Source: Metridium senile
Lineage: Eukaryota; Cnidaria; Anthozoa; Actiniaria; Metridiidae
DNA length: 64,000 nt
Assembly (NCBI GenBank): GCA_949775045.1
Contig: OX459096.1
Location: 44,982,379-45,046,378 of the forward strand
Direction of reading: 5' to 3'
Positions 23,137-38,100 of the stretch are shown here, piece by piece. Position numbers and translations under genes: made by a program. Below the pieces are notes generated by a model that worked only from the letters and a program-made list of their open reading frames with translations, did not search any database and was not told the origin of the DNA. Position 1 is the stretch's first letter. Each line of letters begins with the position of its first letter.

Positions 23137-26100
23137 GACAATTACAATCACCTGCACCATTACTACTACCATCATCATCATCATCACCATCGTCATCATC
23201 AAGACATCATAACCACCATCCTACTACATCATTATTACACCATCATCATCACCATCATCACCACCACCACCATCATCATCATAAGTTCCATCATCATACC
23301 TATAAAATGTGCCTGTGTATTTCTTATTTCATGAGTGATGTGTTTTTCAGATGTTGCCATCGGAGCCCCTTATGAAGGCAACGGTGCTGTTTATATCTAC
23401 CATGGAAAAGCTAACGGCATTGAAACTAAATACAGACAGGTATGGGATTACATACCCACTTACACAAGCTATTTTGTCACATGATATGATGGACAATGGT
23501 GTCACACTGAGTACACTGAATCCTTAATTGCATGTCTAATAATCAAAGTATCTAATTATCAGAGTTTGTGATTTCTAGTAGTAATTACAGTGAGGGTACT
23601 CGAACCGTGAACACTTTGAGTTTGTTTGTTGCTCTTTTTAACCCACATCCCTTGAGTAAATATATTAGAAAGATGATGTATTATGAACACTTAGTGTATT
23701 TGATCTCAATGCTTCATTTTTAGAGGTTTTGAAGCAGTAGAAGGTTCAGAAAATAATAACATGAAAAAAGTCAAGTGTTCACAGTTCAAGTATCCTCACT
23801 GTGATGTCTTTTTTCTTTATAGAAAATACTTGCTTCAGATGTTAGTTCTGGTCTATCAGTCTTTGGACATTCTATTGCTGGCGGTATAGATATGGATGAC
23901 AATGGATATCCAGGTAAACTACTAATTACACTTGTAAAATAAAAAAACATTGTTTACAGTGAGGATACTCGACCTGTGAACACTTTGAGTTTTTTCAGTT
24001 TTATTTCTAACCCACATCCCATGAGCGAATCGATCAGAAATAAGATTTATTACCAATGCTTGGTGTATTTGAACTCACTGCTTCATTTTAAGGAGGCTCG
24101 AAATGGTTTTTTGACCGAGCGCGTGCGCGCACACTATCGCCAATTTTACAAGACCCCTCTGACGCGTACAAAATGTATTTCTATTAATAACAACACAATG
24201 AAATGGTAAATTTTTTTATTTTTTGGCATTTTGTTCCAATTAATGTTTAGATTTAGTAGGTCTTTTTTAAGAAAAATCTGTAATGAAAAACCATTTATAT
24301 CTAGAAAAAAATCATTTTTTTAATATTTTAAAGGTTTCGCATTACAGATTTTTTTTATTTTTCCTCAGTTGCAAGACCAGGTAGGGAACTAGACATGTAC
24401 AAGTTTAAAAAAACTTTCACCTAAAGGATTTGGAGATATCAGCTTTAATAAAGGAATTTCAGGTCCTTTTTGCAGCGGCCTGATGTTGTCATGACAACGT
24501 CAAACGCAATAATTAAAAAAAAAATGATATCCTAGATCCATAAGCTTTAAAATGATATATTGGTTAACTGTATAGCTTCACAATAATGCTGCATAATATG
24601 CAATATAAAGTAGGTATATAGATATATACAGAAACCATTTCGAGCCTCCTTAAGAGGTTTTGAAGCAGTAGAAAGTAGAGAAAATTATAACATGAAAAAA
24701 GTCAAGTGTTCACGGTTCGAGTATCATTACTGTAAATCAACTGACTGATGTTCGTTTCATTCTCCCGGATGGGTTTTCCATTTGCAATAAACAACCACAG
24801 ATTTCCAATTGGAAGGTAAATGATAAGAACTTTTCCAGTCTGAACAAATGGAAAATGTTTGGATTGTCTGAAATGGTGAACCAATATTTTTGGAAATCCC
24901 GAATGGAAAATCCACGTTTCATTTACCCTTCCATTGTTGACCATACTAGTGCCAGGCAAATTCGAATTGGAATTTTTGATGTAAATGGAACATGAACCAT
25001 CGGAATGTTTTTCAAAGTTTGAATTGTTTGCTTTTGAATGAGTTTTAAAATCTGGTTTCTTCAGAGGATTATTTCCAATGTTTTTTTTGTAAATGCTAAG
25101 CACTCCTGTTGTCCACATCACACTACATGTACAAGCTTTTAAAAAGCTCTTGGTTGCACCATTGCAGAAACGTTATGCAATTAATTGGACAAATTGTTCA
25201 CTTCTACACTAAGTAAGCGAATAACATCCATGTACTAACATTTGTTGTTCTTTTTAGACATTGCAATTGGTGCTTATGGATCTGATAAGGTTGTATTATT
25301 AAAGTGAGTACTAAAGCGCTTCATGCTATGTAGATTGTTACTAAAGCTTGGCGCATGCATTAGATTGTGTTATGTAAAATTACTGAGTCAGACGTTAATT
25401 TGATTATGTTCAATTCCTAAATCCATTTCAAACTACTGTTATGGTACTCACTATTACTTCTTTTCTTTACTTTGACTGGCTATTTCACGTTTTCCCTGCT
25501 AGCATAGGGTACTTTTTCTACCATAAGATGATTTTATTAGTTCTAGCCCTGGATTACACAGCAGGTACTCCAACCGGGACCACTTTCAAAACATTAACCA
25601 CTCAGATTGTAATATTTATACAAATTATAGGATTATTTAGTAGAGTGCAGACACTATGTTCGTGAAATATCACCAAAGCTATTTGTTGCTAACTAGTTGT
25701 TAGTTAGTAACTATTTGTCACTATCACTCAACCAGAACATTGTTAATAGAAATACACTGGAGACACTAAATACACAAGAGACTTGGACCATGGACAATGA
25801 CTTTAATGATTTCATTATTTGAAAATACGTTTTATTGTTGTATTCTTAATATCTATTGTTTGTACAATGTTCTACTAGTCATTTGAGTCTATAACATTTT
25901 TTAGCGAACAATTCTCCAAGCTTTTCGATAAAATCGCCTTACAGTTGGTATACTTATCTCTAAGAACGCGTTTATTCTCGGTTTTCACTCACGTGACAAA
26001 TGCTCGTAAAGCAAAGAGTATGTGATGGTTTTGTGTCTATTCGTCGATTGCCACGCAAGAAACGGGCGAGATACTGGTCTTTTCTTCTTCAGAGTGCCAA

Positions 26101-29100
26101 GAATCGACACAAACCATGGAGAGGAAGCCGAAGAGCTTTCAATAGAGCGTCGAACGAAGTGGCTAGCTGCGATAAGCAGAGATAAGTTGACTGAGCAAAT
26201 CCTGAAGAATGGCCGTGTTTGTATGCCTACTAACATATTTAACAACAATATAACGTATTGTCAAGTATTGAAATTATTAAAGTCATTGTCCATGGTCCAA
26301 GTCTCTTGTGTATTTAGTGTCTCCAGTGTGTTTCTATTAACAATGTTCAGGTTGAGTGATAGTGACAAATTGTTACTAACTAACAACTAGTTAGCAACAA
26401 ATAGCTTTGGTGATATTTCACGGACATAGTGTCTGCATTCTATTGTTTAAATTGATGTAATGTGTCATTGACTGATTTCAAAAATTCAGGGCAAAAATAA
26501 AGGAGCATTGAAAGATGATTTTCGGTAAATTTTGACTACAATTTTGAATTCCATTTGGCAGTTAATAATTATTTTGCCTGCCAAACCTTAAATTTGACCT
26601 GACATTTGGCCATTGGCAGGCAGCTATTTCGAGTCCTGAAATTGCACTACAACTTGTAATTTGATTGATTATGATACAAGGAAAGCGTCCCAGTCAGAGT
26701 ACTCACACTGTAACTGCTCAATGTGCTTATCTATAGTCTTGACTAACTGGACCTAAAGTAGAGATTGATTGGTCATGTGTCTTTAGATAACTTTGTCTCA
26801 ATATCGATACTTAACTTTGTTTCTTGGTCTAGGAGTCAAAAAGTGATCAATGTCGAAGCCCAGATAACTCTGAGTGTCAAACGATTTGTCATTGAAAACA
26901 ACATGACAGAATGTAAAGAAAAAGATGATTCTATTCATAAATGGTAAACAAACTAATTCATAATGTTGGCTCTAGTACATCCAAAGCAAGTAAGATTTGA
27001 AGCTGCTAGCATATCTGTGTATTTCAAAAAGCTCCAAAAGTGCATGGTTTACCAATGGCATATTGAAAATATGATAAACCGGGAAATGGGAACACATTGA
27101 TCTAGAAACGCTCTGTATACTTGTTATTGATATCATGCTGTTTATGTGGACTTTATTAATCCTTGTTTTATTTCATTGTTCAGTGTTAATGTTACAGTGT
27201 GTTTCAAGACATTGGAAAGTGCTCCAACAGGTATGCATTTGTAAAATTAATATAGTTGAGACCATAGCTGCACAAGTTATTATTAACTGATTATCAACAA
27301 AACATGCACTATCATCTCGCCTCCCAGGTGTGTGCTTCAATCGTGATGCGAAGCGATAAGATGAGATGAGATGAGATGAGATGAGATGAGATAGATGAAA
27401 TGCGATGAGATGAGATGAGATAGATGAGATGAGATGAGATAGATGAGATGAGATGAGATAGATGAAATGAGATGAGATGAGATAGATGAGATGAGATGAG
27501 ATAGATGAAATGCGATAAAATGAGATGAGATAGATGAAATGCGATAAGATGAGATAGATGAGATGAGATGAGATAGATGAAATGAGATGAGATGAGATAG
27601 ATGAGATGAGATGAGATAGATGAAATGAGATGAGATGAGATAGATGAGATGAGATAGATGAAATGCGATGAGATGAGATGAGATAGATGAGATGAGATAG
27701 ATGAGATGAGATAGATGAAATGAGATGAGATAGATGAGATGAGATGAGATGCGATGAGATGAGATGAGATAGATGAAATGCGATGAGATGAGATAGATGA
27801 AATGAGATGAGATGAGATAGATGAAATGCAATTTGATGAGATGAGATGAGATGAGATAGATGAAATGCGATGAGATGAGATAGATGAAATGCGATTAGAT
27901 GAGATAGATGAAATGCGATGAGATGAGATAGATGAAATGCAATTTGATGAGATGAGATGAGATGAGATAGATGAAATGCGATGAGATGAGATAGATGAAA
28001 TGCGATGAGATGAGATGCAACGAGATGAGATGAGATGAGATAGATGAAATGAGATGAGATGCGACGAGGCCTGGTGTGACTTGTCATGATGTGACGTGGT
28101 GATGCGATGTGATGTAGAATATTTAGAATCACTGTAACGATAGTAAGTTAGTTAGTAAGTACCACTATAAGTAGTCTAGTCATTAATAAGGTTCTTTTTC
28201 TTGTTAGACTTGAACATCTCCTACAAAGTTGAATTGGACAGAGACAAGGGATCAGATGCTCTTAAACGCATGTATTTCTACCAAACTAACGGCCAAAAAG
28301 CATTCATTATGACCGATACCACACAGATGAAGTTTAGTGCAAAGCGTACTGTATGTCTACCAGTTTACACTGTCCATTTAAGGGTAAGAAACAATTGTGG
28401 ACCACGTCTGTCCTCATTCTCTCTCGTCCAGAACCTCCTAAGGTTAATTGTTTTGACAGTGGTTATGTGTATCAAATCAATTGTTGTTGTGTAAATTTAT
28501 CAATTGTTTGTTTCCAGGCTAATAATCAGCTAGTAGATCTACTCAGTGTTCTGACCTTCGATGTTTCATTTGATCTCGCTCACTCAAGCTGTAAAACCAA
28601 TCCAAACGAGCTCTGCTCAGTCTTAAATGACTACACGTCTAAAATGGTCCGTGCTGTGGTAAGTGTGGCGGTGTCCTGGGGAAGAGGAAGGGAGAGAAAT
28701 TCCTTTTTTTCTCTTATTTCCTCTCCGATTCATTGCCTTTACTCATACAATCTCTGCTGACCCCATGTTCCCATCAATACTGGTGGTAACATAGGTAATA
28801 TAATGAAATTTGTAACACCGTAAAAAATGTTGACTTGTTGGTTTGACTCTGGCCTGTATTTTGTATTTTAATATGAATCCTGGCTGCAAATTCAACATTT
28901 TAAAATTAATACTTAATTGAGGAATTTGCTTAAAAGCTTTGGTCAAAGATTATAATTTCTTCTTTGTATTCGTCATGTTACATGTTCTCGTTTGTGGAAC
29001 CAATTTCCAAGAACTCATGACACCTGTATAATGTTATTGTTCTATTTTAGGCAACATTCCAAAAGCAGTGTAGAAGCAACGATATTTGTAAACCTGACCT

Positions 29101-32100
29101 CAGTGTAACTGCAAAGCTTATGTTACCAAGGTACGTACTGCATTATGTAAACTCGTGGCTCGGTGTTGTAGCAGAAATAACAACAATAGTAATAATAACA
29201 GCAAATTACAACAATGACAATTACATTAACAGCATTAATGACATCTCAAGGCCCGAGCAAACGGCTTCAACATTTGCTTCAACATCCGTTCATTTTGTTG
29301 AATGGCAATGTTTAAACTCTTTTAAACTCTTTCAACATTGTTGACTGAACGTGTTGAATCGGTGTTGAATTGATGTTGAACGAGTTTAAAAGCGTTTAAA
29401 CATTGCCATACAACAAAATCGAACGGATGTTGAAGCAAATCTTGAAACTGTTTGCCCGGGCCCTCAACAACACAAGCCAAAAGGTGACTAGAACATCAAA
29501 TTTAAATTTAATAAAGGTCGCCATGGTCGAAATGTAAATCGTAAATCAGAAATCTTAGACTGAAATAGTAGACGTGATATTATTCATTTATAATATTCGA
29601 ATGTTTGTTGTTGTTGCTTAGTAACGTGACGGCCATTCACATTGGAACAGTTAATGACGTAACGTTGATGGTAGACGTCAAAAATAAAGCTGCTGATGCT
29701 GCCTACTTAGCCCAGGTTGATATCTCATATCCATCCACATTTGGCTACATTGGACCACGTTTGTCAGATGTAAGTATACACCTATTTCAATTAACGTTGT
29801 CCATCTGGAATGGTTGATCTGAGACCGATAGGAATTGTGGGAGTTCATTAAATTGCAAATATATTGTTTTAATCACACTTGAATGGTGCTGAATTAAAGA
29901 TAACAGTATTTCAGAAGTAAACAATATTCAAGCGTGATTATAATAGTGCATTTGCAATTTAACGAGCTCCCACAATTCCTATCGGTCTCAGATCAACCAT
30001 TCCAGATGGACAACGTTTATTGAAATAGGTGTAACTAGACGATTAAGTCTAAGCTTTAACTCGGGCTTCTTTGTAAAACGCCATGTTAAATTTAGAGTAG
30101 CAGGAATTCCAACTCCATTGATTCATTAAAAAGGGAACAAGGCATATAGACATTATGAACAAACTCGAAATTATGGAAATATGAAGCGAAATAAAAAATA
30201 ATTCACTTTTACACAGGAAACGTTTTCTCAAGGAGTTTGTTTGTCTTTGTATTAGTTTGCTTTTCTGTCTGTTGTTGAAAGAGAAAGCAAACATGTTTTT
30301 TAACATTGCCTGATGAAAACCTTGTTAAAAATGGTGATAAATCGTGAATGCTAGTAGTTATCTTTAGGTAGTGTGTTCAAATGATTATTTTACTATTGTT
30401 ATGTCATTGTTTTTAGGCTGTCCAGTGTATTACCTCTGTATCGAAGAATGGTAACGAGACAGCCACTTGTACGGTAGGAAATCCACTCAAAGGAAACTCT
30501 AACGTAAGTATCTAGCTCCTTGGGAAAGAATAAATGCGCAAAAGGGAGGCATTAGTGGTCTATGAAGTATCTCGCCTCTCACCGCTGTGGCCCTTGTCCT
30601 TCATGAACATAGACTAGTTTTAGATAAGATTGTTTGATATGCTGTTCTCTCCCTTTCCACGAGGGTCCCACTGTTGTGTTCCATGCTCGAGTCCTTCATG
30701 AACATAAACTAGTTTAGATAAGATTATTTGATATGCTGTCCTCTCCCTTTCCACGAGGGTCCCACTGTTGTGTTCCATGCTCGAGTCCTTCACGAACATA
30801 AACTAGTTTTAGATAAGATTGTTTCATATGCTGTACTCTCCCTTTCCACGAGGGTCCCACTGTTGTGTTCCATGCTCGAGTCCTTCACGAACATAAACTA
30901 GTTTTAGATAAGATTGTTTCATATGCTGTTCTCTCCCTTTCCACGAGGGTCCCACTGTTGTGTTCCATGCTCGAGTCCTTCATGAACATAGACTAGTTTT
31001 AGATAAGATTGTTTGATATGCTGTACTCTCCCTTTCCACGAGGGTCCCACTGTTGTGTTCCATGCTCGAGTTCTTCATGAACATAGACTAGTTTTAGATG
31101 AGATTATTTCGATATGCTGTTCTCTTGCTTTGCACAAGGGTCTTACAATTTTACGGTTTTCATCCTTCATCAAACACGTGAGCTGTTGTGAGCCTGCAAA
31201 TACAGATTGTAGTTTGTGTGGAATGCCTATAGTAAGGGATTTTAGTTAGCGTGATAACTGTTATATAATAGTTTTTGCGGACTGAATAAAATGTAGATGT
31301 AGATTTTCTGTTTCATTTTATTCTTCTTAGCATCGTTTAAAATAAATACTCAGTCTAACACGTATAGAATTTATTCACAAATAAATATAAAATATATAAA
31401 AAAATATAAAATATATAAAATATATGTGATAAAGCCTTATGTGTTTTACGCCATGATTGATTTTGTTGTTTGCTCAACAGAAAACTATACATATCAAGTT
31501 TAGTACTTCAGAGTTGGTTAAAGATTTTACCATCAAAATACAAGCCAAAAGGTGACTAGAACATAAATCATTGAATATGATCACAAATCTTAGACTGGAA
31601 TTATGGTGGATGGGACGTGTTAATTCAAATAAAATAGAAATGCTTATCCAGCGTCCCACTAGCCTCCTATGCAGCTGCTCCTTTGTGTTGTCACGCATTA
31701 ATGGAGCGGTTGCATAGGAGGCTAGCGTCCCACTAGTTCGTCTTTGATTAGCTGCACAGCCATCCGCAAGTTTTTCGCTAGATTTATAATTGTATAAACC
31801 TGGTGTTGGTCTTTTGCTGCATTCTCTACTTTCACAAAACCATAAAGCCTTCTGTTTCGGGGAGATACTGTAATTCAAATTTGTTTGATTTAAGTTATAA
31901 TAGCTACATACCGCCCTGCGCCCAAAACAGATAGAGTTATGGTTGTTGTGAAAATATTCCTTTCTGTCTTGGAGTCTATCGCGTTTGATAAGCTTTTTTT
32001 GACATGAAAACATATTTCTACTTTCAGTGTCAACGTTGATCAAAATTCTAAAGACAACTCATTAACAATACCAGTAGTGGTGAAATTCGAAGCAGACCTG

Positions 32101-35100
32101 GAAGTCTTGGGGTATGTGGTATTAAATATGCTGTTGTCATGATGAAAATATATTGATGATATTACATTACCATGACATACATGTACACAGAAATAATGAG
32201 AACGATAGACGATGTTTTAAAGAACGACACGCTACAACGTGATCAAAATAAATGGGTGGTGGTGGTGGTGGTAGAGGTGGTGGTGGTGGTTGATGTACAT
32301 GTGGTGGCAGTTGTGGTGGTGGTAGATGTGGTGGTGGTAGATGTCGAAGTGGTGGTAGATGTGGTGGTGGTAGAGGTGGTGATGGTGGTGGTCGATGAAC
32401 ATGTGGTGGCAGTTGTGGTGGTGGTAGATGTGGTGGTGGTAGATGTCGAAGTGGTGGTAGATGTGGTGGTGGTAGAGGTGGTGGTGGTGGTGGTTGATGT
32501 ACATGTGGTGGCAGTTGTGGTGGTGGTAGATGTGGTGATGGTTGTGATGATGGTGATTGACAATTGTGTTTTCATCAGGTCATCGGTTCCAGATGAATTC
32601 ATCTACAAAGAAGGCAAACCTGTGAAGATTCAAATTCAGGCTGATATCGGTCCAAAGATAGCTCAAACAATCATTGTATGTAAATCAGTTCATTTTTATC
32701 CCATTTCGCTATGGTGTGTTTTGCAGCTATTTATTCCAGGATAACAGTTATAGTTTGTGTAAAAAATATAAATTATAAAGTAATATAAATCACGCTATTT
32801 AATTGGCTGAGAAGCGTTCTCTATTACTCATATCGAATGTGGTTTAGCGTTGTCTCTTATCGACAACGATATTCGTCATGACAGTGGTCAAAATGTTGTG
32901 GACTCACGACGCGCAGCGGATAAGAGTACAGACAACGCTACGCTCGTGGTTCCACTTGAGTTTTGAACATTTTTTGACGCCAACTATGATCAATAACAGG
33001 ACAGACAATGAAAAACTATGTGCGATTTGTTAAATAGTGCATACTGCCTCTTTTTTATCTTCTCGCCGGAACCGAAAATATACAGAATGCATCCGTAATG
33101 TCCAAAAGCATATGTATTTTAACGTATTTTATCCTTTTGTCGAAACAACGTTCTCAAATGTGTTTTGATGAAGGTTTGATGTACATTATTTAAACTATCC
33201 AACTGATTAAGAATAATTTCCAGGAACTCAAGCATACTGTTTTGTTTGTTTTATCAGGTTCAGAATAATGGTCCAAGCAAGGTTGATGGTGCAGAGGTTG
33301 ACATTGGCATACCAAGTCGATATAGTAATGAAAACGATAGCTATGTAATGTACATGCTGCAAGTTGAGGTATATATATTGTACAATACCACTAGGCAACA
33401 CCATATTACACTACACCACAGTACACATTATCACGCCGCACTACACTACATCACAGTACACTATACCACACTACACTGCACCACAATATAACGCACCACA
33501 CTACACACAACACTATACTACACCGCACTACGCCGCACTACACTACATCACAGTACACTATACCACACTACACTACACCACAATATACTGCACCACACTA
33601 TACTACACCACAATATACTGCATCACACTTTACTACGCCGCACTACACTACATCACATCACACCACACTATACCATTTAATAATAATTTTGATAATTTAA
33701 TATTTGTTTCACGCAAATTGGCATGTAAATATGATCAAATGCGCGTGACATAAAATATAAAATGTATATGTGTATATAAAATGTACTAATATAAAATTTA
33801 AAATGTGATGATATATGATCATGATTTATACAATAAAATATGGTGATAACAATATAAAGCGAAGAAATATTAAAACTAATTAAAACTAAAAAACAAATTA
33901 TACAAATCCATTATATATGATATCTAAATAACTTTAAGGCTCATAAACTAATCTGAATAAAATTGTCTTTACTTTAAATTTAAATCTATTGAAATTGTCC
34001 TCATGTCTAATATGGTGTGGAAGGGCATTAATTACAGATGGAGCAGCTACCCCAAACGTCCTTTAACACCGCACTACACCACGTCACAACGCACCAAATC
34101 ACATCTCACCACACCACACCACACCACACCACACCACACCACACCACACCACACCACACCACACCACACCACACCACACCACACCACACCACACCACACC
34201 ACACCACACCACACCACATGTCAGTATAGTAGTAAGTGGAATTATACATCTCATTATTGATCTTGTTTGATGAATATTATTGTATTTAACAGTTAACTGG
34301 TGCCAGTGGAAGCTGTCTGACAGAAGGAGCTCTAAACGAACTAAAGTTACCGGTATGTAAAGATCCAAACGACGTTAATCCATGTGCTTGCTTATTACAT
34401 GCACGGCTTGAAGTGATAACATAGCGAGTTTGCGCTGATCGCTAGACGGAATTACGATGGCGAAAGGTGTATTATATCAGTGTATGGAAGTACGAATAAC
34501 TTTAAATAATCCTTTGAAATCACCTCATCTCTAGTACTAGAACTACACTTAATTCTAATAGGGCAGTATACAGAGCATGCTCTGTTTGTCTTTTTGAAAT
34601 TGTGTCTATTTTTGACAGTTGACCAGAAATGAAACCACTTCGCCTAAAGACTCAAAAAGAAAAAGACGTGATACGCAGGTTTTGGTAAGATAATTAACTT
34701 GGAAATAATCCCAGTTTACAAATGCTTTTTATCTCCTCTTCCATTGTAAGAATTTGCTAATAAACTTTACTTGTTGTTGAGATTTTCTTTTAATTCTAAA
34801 AAGCATTCACTTCAATCTTGATACCAATTTGTATGTCTTTTGCTGTAGAACTGCCGCACAACTACTTGTAAGTCGTTTAAATGTCGATTTGGTTTGTTAT
34901 TGCCCGGGGAGAAAGCGGAGGTCACGGTAAGATCAAGACTATGGAAAAATACAATGTTAAAGGTAAGAAGAAATCACATTTCTTTCACACAAGCACTTTG
35001 ATCCATGTTTTTGTCCTTCCACCTTCCATCTTCCACCTTCCTCCCTACTCCTTCCTCCTTCCTTTCTCCTTCCTCCTTCCTCCCACCTTCTCTTTCCTCC

Positions 35101-38100
35101 TTCCTCCTCCTTCCTCCCACCTTTCTCCTCCCTCCTCCTTCCTCCTTCCTCCTTCCTCCTTCCTGCCTCACTCACTCCCTTTCATTATTTCCGTACTTAC
35201 GTCTACCCTTCATTTTTCTGGTTCCCTGGTTTAATTTTTCTTCTCTTATCACTTTAAATTTCTTTCCTTTCCTTTCCTTTCCTTTCCTTTCCTTTCCTTT
35301 CCTTTCCTTTCCTTTCCTTTTCTTTCCTTTCCTTTCCTTTCCTTTCCTTTCCTTTCCTTTCCTTTCCTTTCCTTTCCTTTCCTTTCCTTTCCTTTCCTTT
35401 CCTTTCCTTTCCTTTCCTTTCCTTTCCTTTCCTTTCCTTTCCTTTCCTTTCCTTTCCTTTTCTTTTCTTTTCTTTTCTTTTCTACTTCAGTTTGTTTGAA
35501 ATGATAGGAGAGGTGCTGATCTGCTGAATGTAGTAATATTCTGTGGAATAATAATTTGTATTTTTTTTAAGAAAAATCCTGGTGTTGTTGACATCCAAAC
35601 TAAAGCAACAGTTACTATACCTGACAAACGGTATACTCAGCCAAACAGTGATAACGATATAGCTATCGTAAGTAACATAAATCAATCAAACATTTATTTA
35701 TTTAATCACAGTGCTGTATAAATCAAAGCAGCTTCAGGGCCCAGTTTTTAAACGATATATTAACACTAACCCAGGATTTACTCTATAGATGTTAATTACC
35801 CTGATTTAAAGATATTTCCTTTAAAGGATTTGTGATTGGATAATTAATGTTTTGGTTGTCCCAGTTTCAGTAGTCGCACTGTAAGACATACTTTTAATTT
35901 TAAACTGTTTAAAATAAGCTCAACCAGGCTAGCAATAACCAATGGTTAACTTGAGTAAGAGTTGAGACCATGATTAGCACTAGCCTATGAGGAACTCTTC
36001 ATGGGCTCTAAAAACAGTTGAATTATTATTAGTAACTTGAACTACTAGGATCTGGAAGTAAGAGGCTTAGAGTTGCTACTATGTCATACACCGTAATCAA
36101 TTGACCATTTCACGTCCACAAACTCAGCCTTGATAGCTTCGCTGCTAATTCGACGACAATTTGACCACAGCTTGCGGATTTTTAAGGAATGTACACATTA
36201 TCAAACAATTGAAGCTAATTGAATCATTTCAAAGTTCTATGAGCTGTAGTCAAATTCTAAAGAATGTATTACACGCTATCGAGACTGAGGATGTTGGATT
36301 CGAACCGTGAAAAAGTATATTGACTATTTCTCTTCATTACAGTGAGGATATATTAGCACCGTGAACACTTGACTTCTTCATGTTATTATTTTCTGAACCT
36401 TCTACTGCTTCAAAACCTCTAAAAATGAAGGATTGAGTTCAAATACACTAAGTGTTCATAATATATCTTATTTCTAATCTATTCACTCCAGTGATGTATG
36501 TTAAAAAAAGTAACAAAAAAACTCAAGTGTTCATTGACTCAAATCTTCAAATCTTTATTGACTAGTTGTGAGAGCCACAAAACAAGAAGCCTAGCTATAT
36601 ATATTAGTTATCTAACATGTTTTACCGGGTTTAGATAACTCTGAGAGTTAAGCCACCAAGCGACTCGTCCAATCAGAAGGAGCCACTTGCATGGTGGATT
36701 ATTCTCTTGGCAGTTATGGGTGGAGTCTTGTTACTCGGCATAGCAGCCTTTATTTTATACAAGGTAGGAAATATTGATAATGGAATATGTAGATTGATTG
36801 AATAAATTAATTAATGCATGAGAAATAACCACTAAGGGAATGATACTAATAAATAATATAAACAATGTTGATCTGGAAGGTGGTGATCGTTAGTGATAAC
36901 GAAAATGATAATAATAGTGATAACGAAATTGATAACGAGTGATAATGGTAACGAAAATGATAACGATAGTGATAATGATAACGATAATGATAACGATAAT
37001 GATAACGATAGTGATAATCATAATCATAACGATAATCATAACGATAATCATAACGATAATGATATTGATAAGGATAATGATAACGATAATGATATTGATA
37101 ACGGTAGCCCCACGATAACTAGAATGATAGTGATAATGATAGTGATTAATAATGATAACCAACATTGTAACGAAAATAATAACGATAATGACAATGACAA
37201 TGATAAGTATTTTTAAATTTTTCATTATATATTTACACACATTAATTTTATCACTATCATGTTTTACACAAGCGCACTGAGACATATGTATAGTGCGCTA
37301 TAAAAGAACCTACTACATGTATTATTATTAACCAAAACGAAAACAAGACGCTCTAAGAGAGTGGGCTCGATGGGCTTATGCATGATTCAGCTATATTAAT
37401 TTATTTGCGTGTTACTTTATAATGTGCATTTAATTTAGGTTCAAAGTGAAATTTCTAATCGAAAAAACCCGCACTTTTGTTCTAATAAAACTAGTTCAAA
37501 TTAGTGTTCATTGATTTCCAGATCATTGTGATTTAGGATTTTTTTTTACAGCATCGGTACTTTAAAGTGGTTTGAGATCACTTTTTTTTATCTGCTGAAA
37601 ATGATAATGATAATCAAAATGATAACGATAGTGATTACCAAAATGATAACGATATTGATTACCAAAATTATAACGATATTGATTACCAAAGTTATAACGA
37701 TATTGATAACCAAAATGATAACGATATTGATAACCAAAATGATAACGATATTGATAATCAAAATGATAACGATATTGATAACCAAAATGATAACGATATT
37801 GATAACCAAAATTATAACGATAGTGATTACCAAAATGATAACGATAGTGATAACCAAAATGATAACGATAGTGATAACCCTAATGATAACGATAGTGATA
37901 ACCAAAATGATAACGATAGTGATAACCAAAGTGATAACGATAGTGATAACCAAAATGATAACGATATTGATAACCAAAATGATAACGATAGTGATAACCA
38001 AAATGATAACGATAGTGATTACCAAAATGATAACGATAGTGATAATGATTACCAAAATGATAACGATAGTGATAACCAAAATGATAACGATAGTGATAAC

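Noticed and set aside
24702..25121. Minus-strand open frame of 139 codons
   Set aside because: No recognisable domain, no splice context, partly overlaps a MITE end; probably chance in a degraded repeat.
27173..28132. Minus-strand open frame of 319 codons
   Set aside because: Translation of the GATGA repeat (SHLIYLISS); it is antisense to integrin intron and exon sequence.
31474..32043. Minus-strand open frame of 189 codons
   Set aside because: Antisense to two integrin exons and covering a MITE; no domain likeness.
35005..35499. Forward open frame of 164 codons rich in Pro, Ser, Phe and Leu
   Set aside because: Translation of the CTTCCTCC and CCTTT tracts in an intron.
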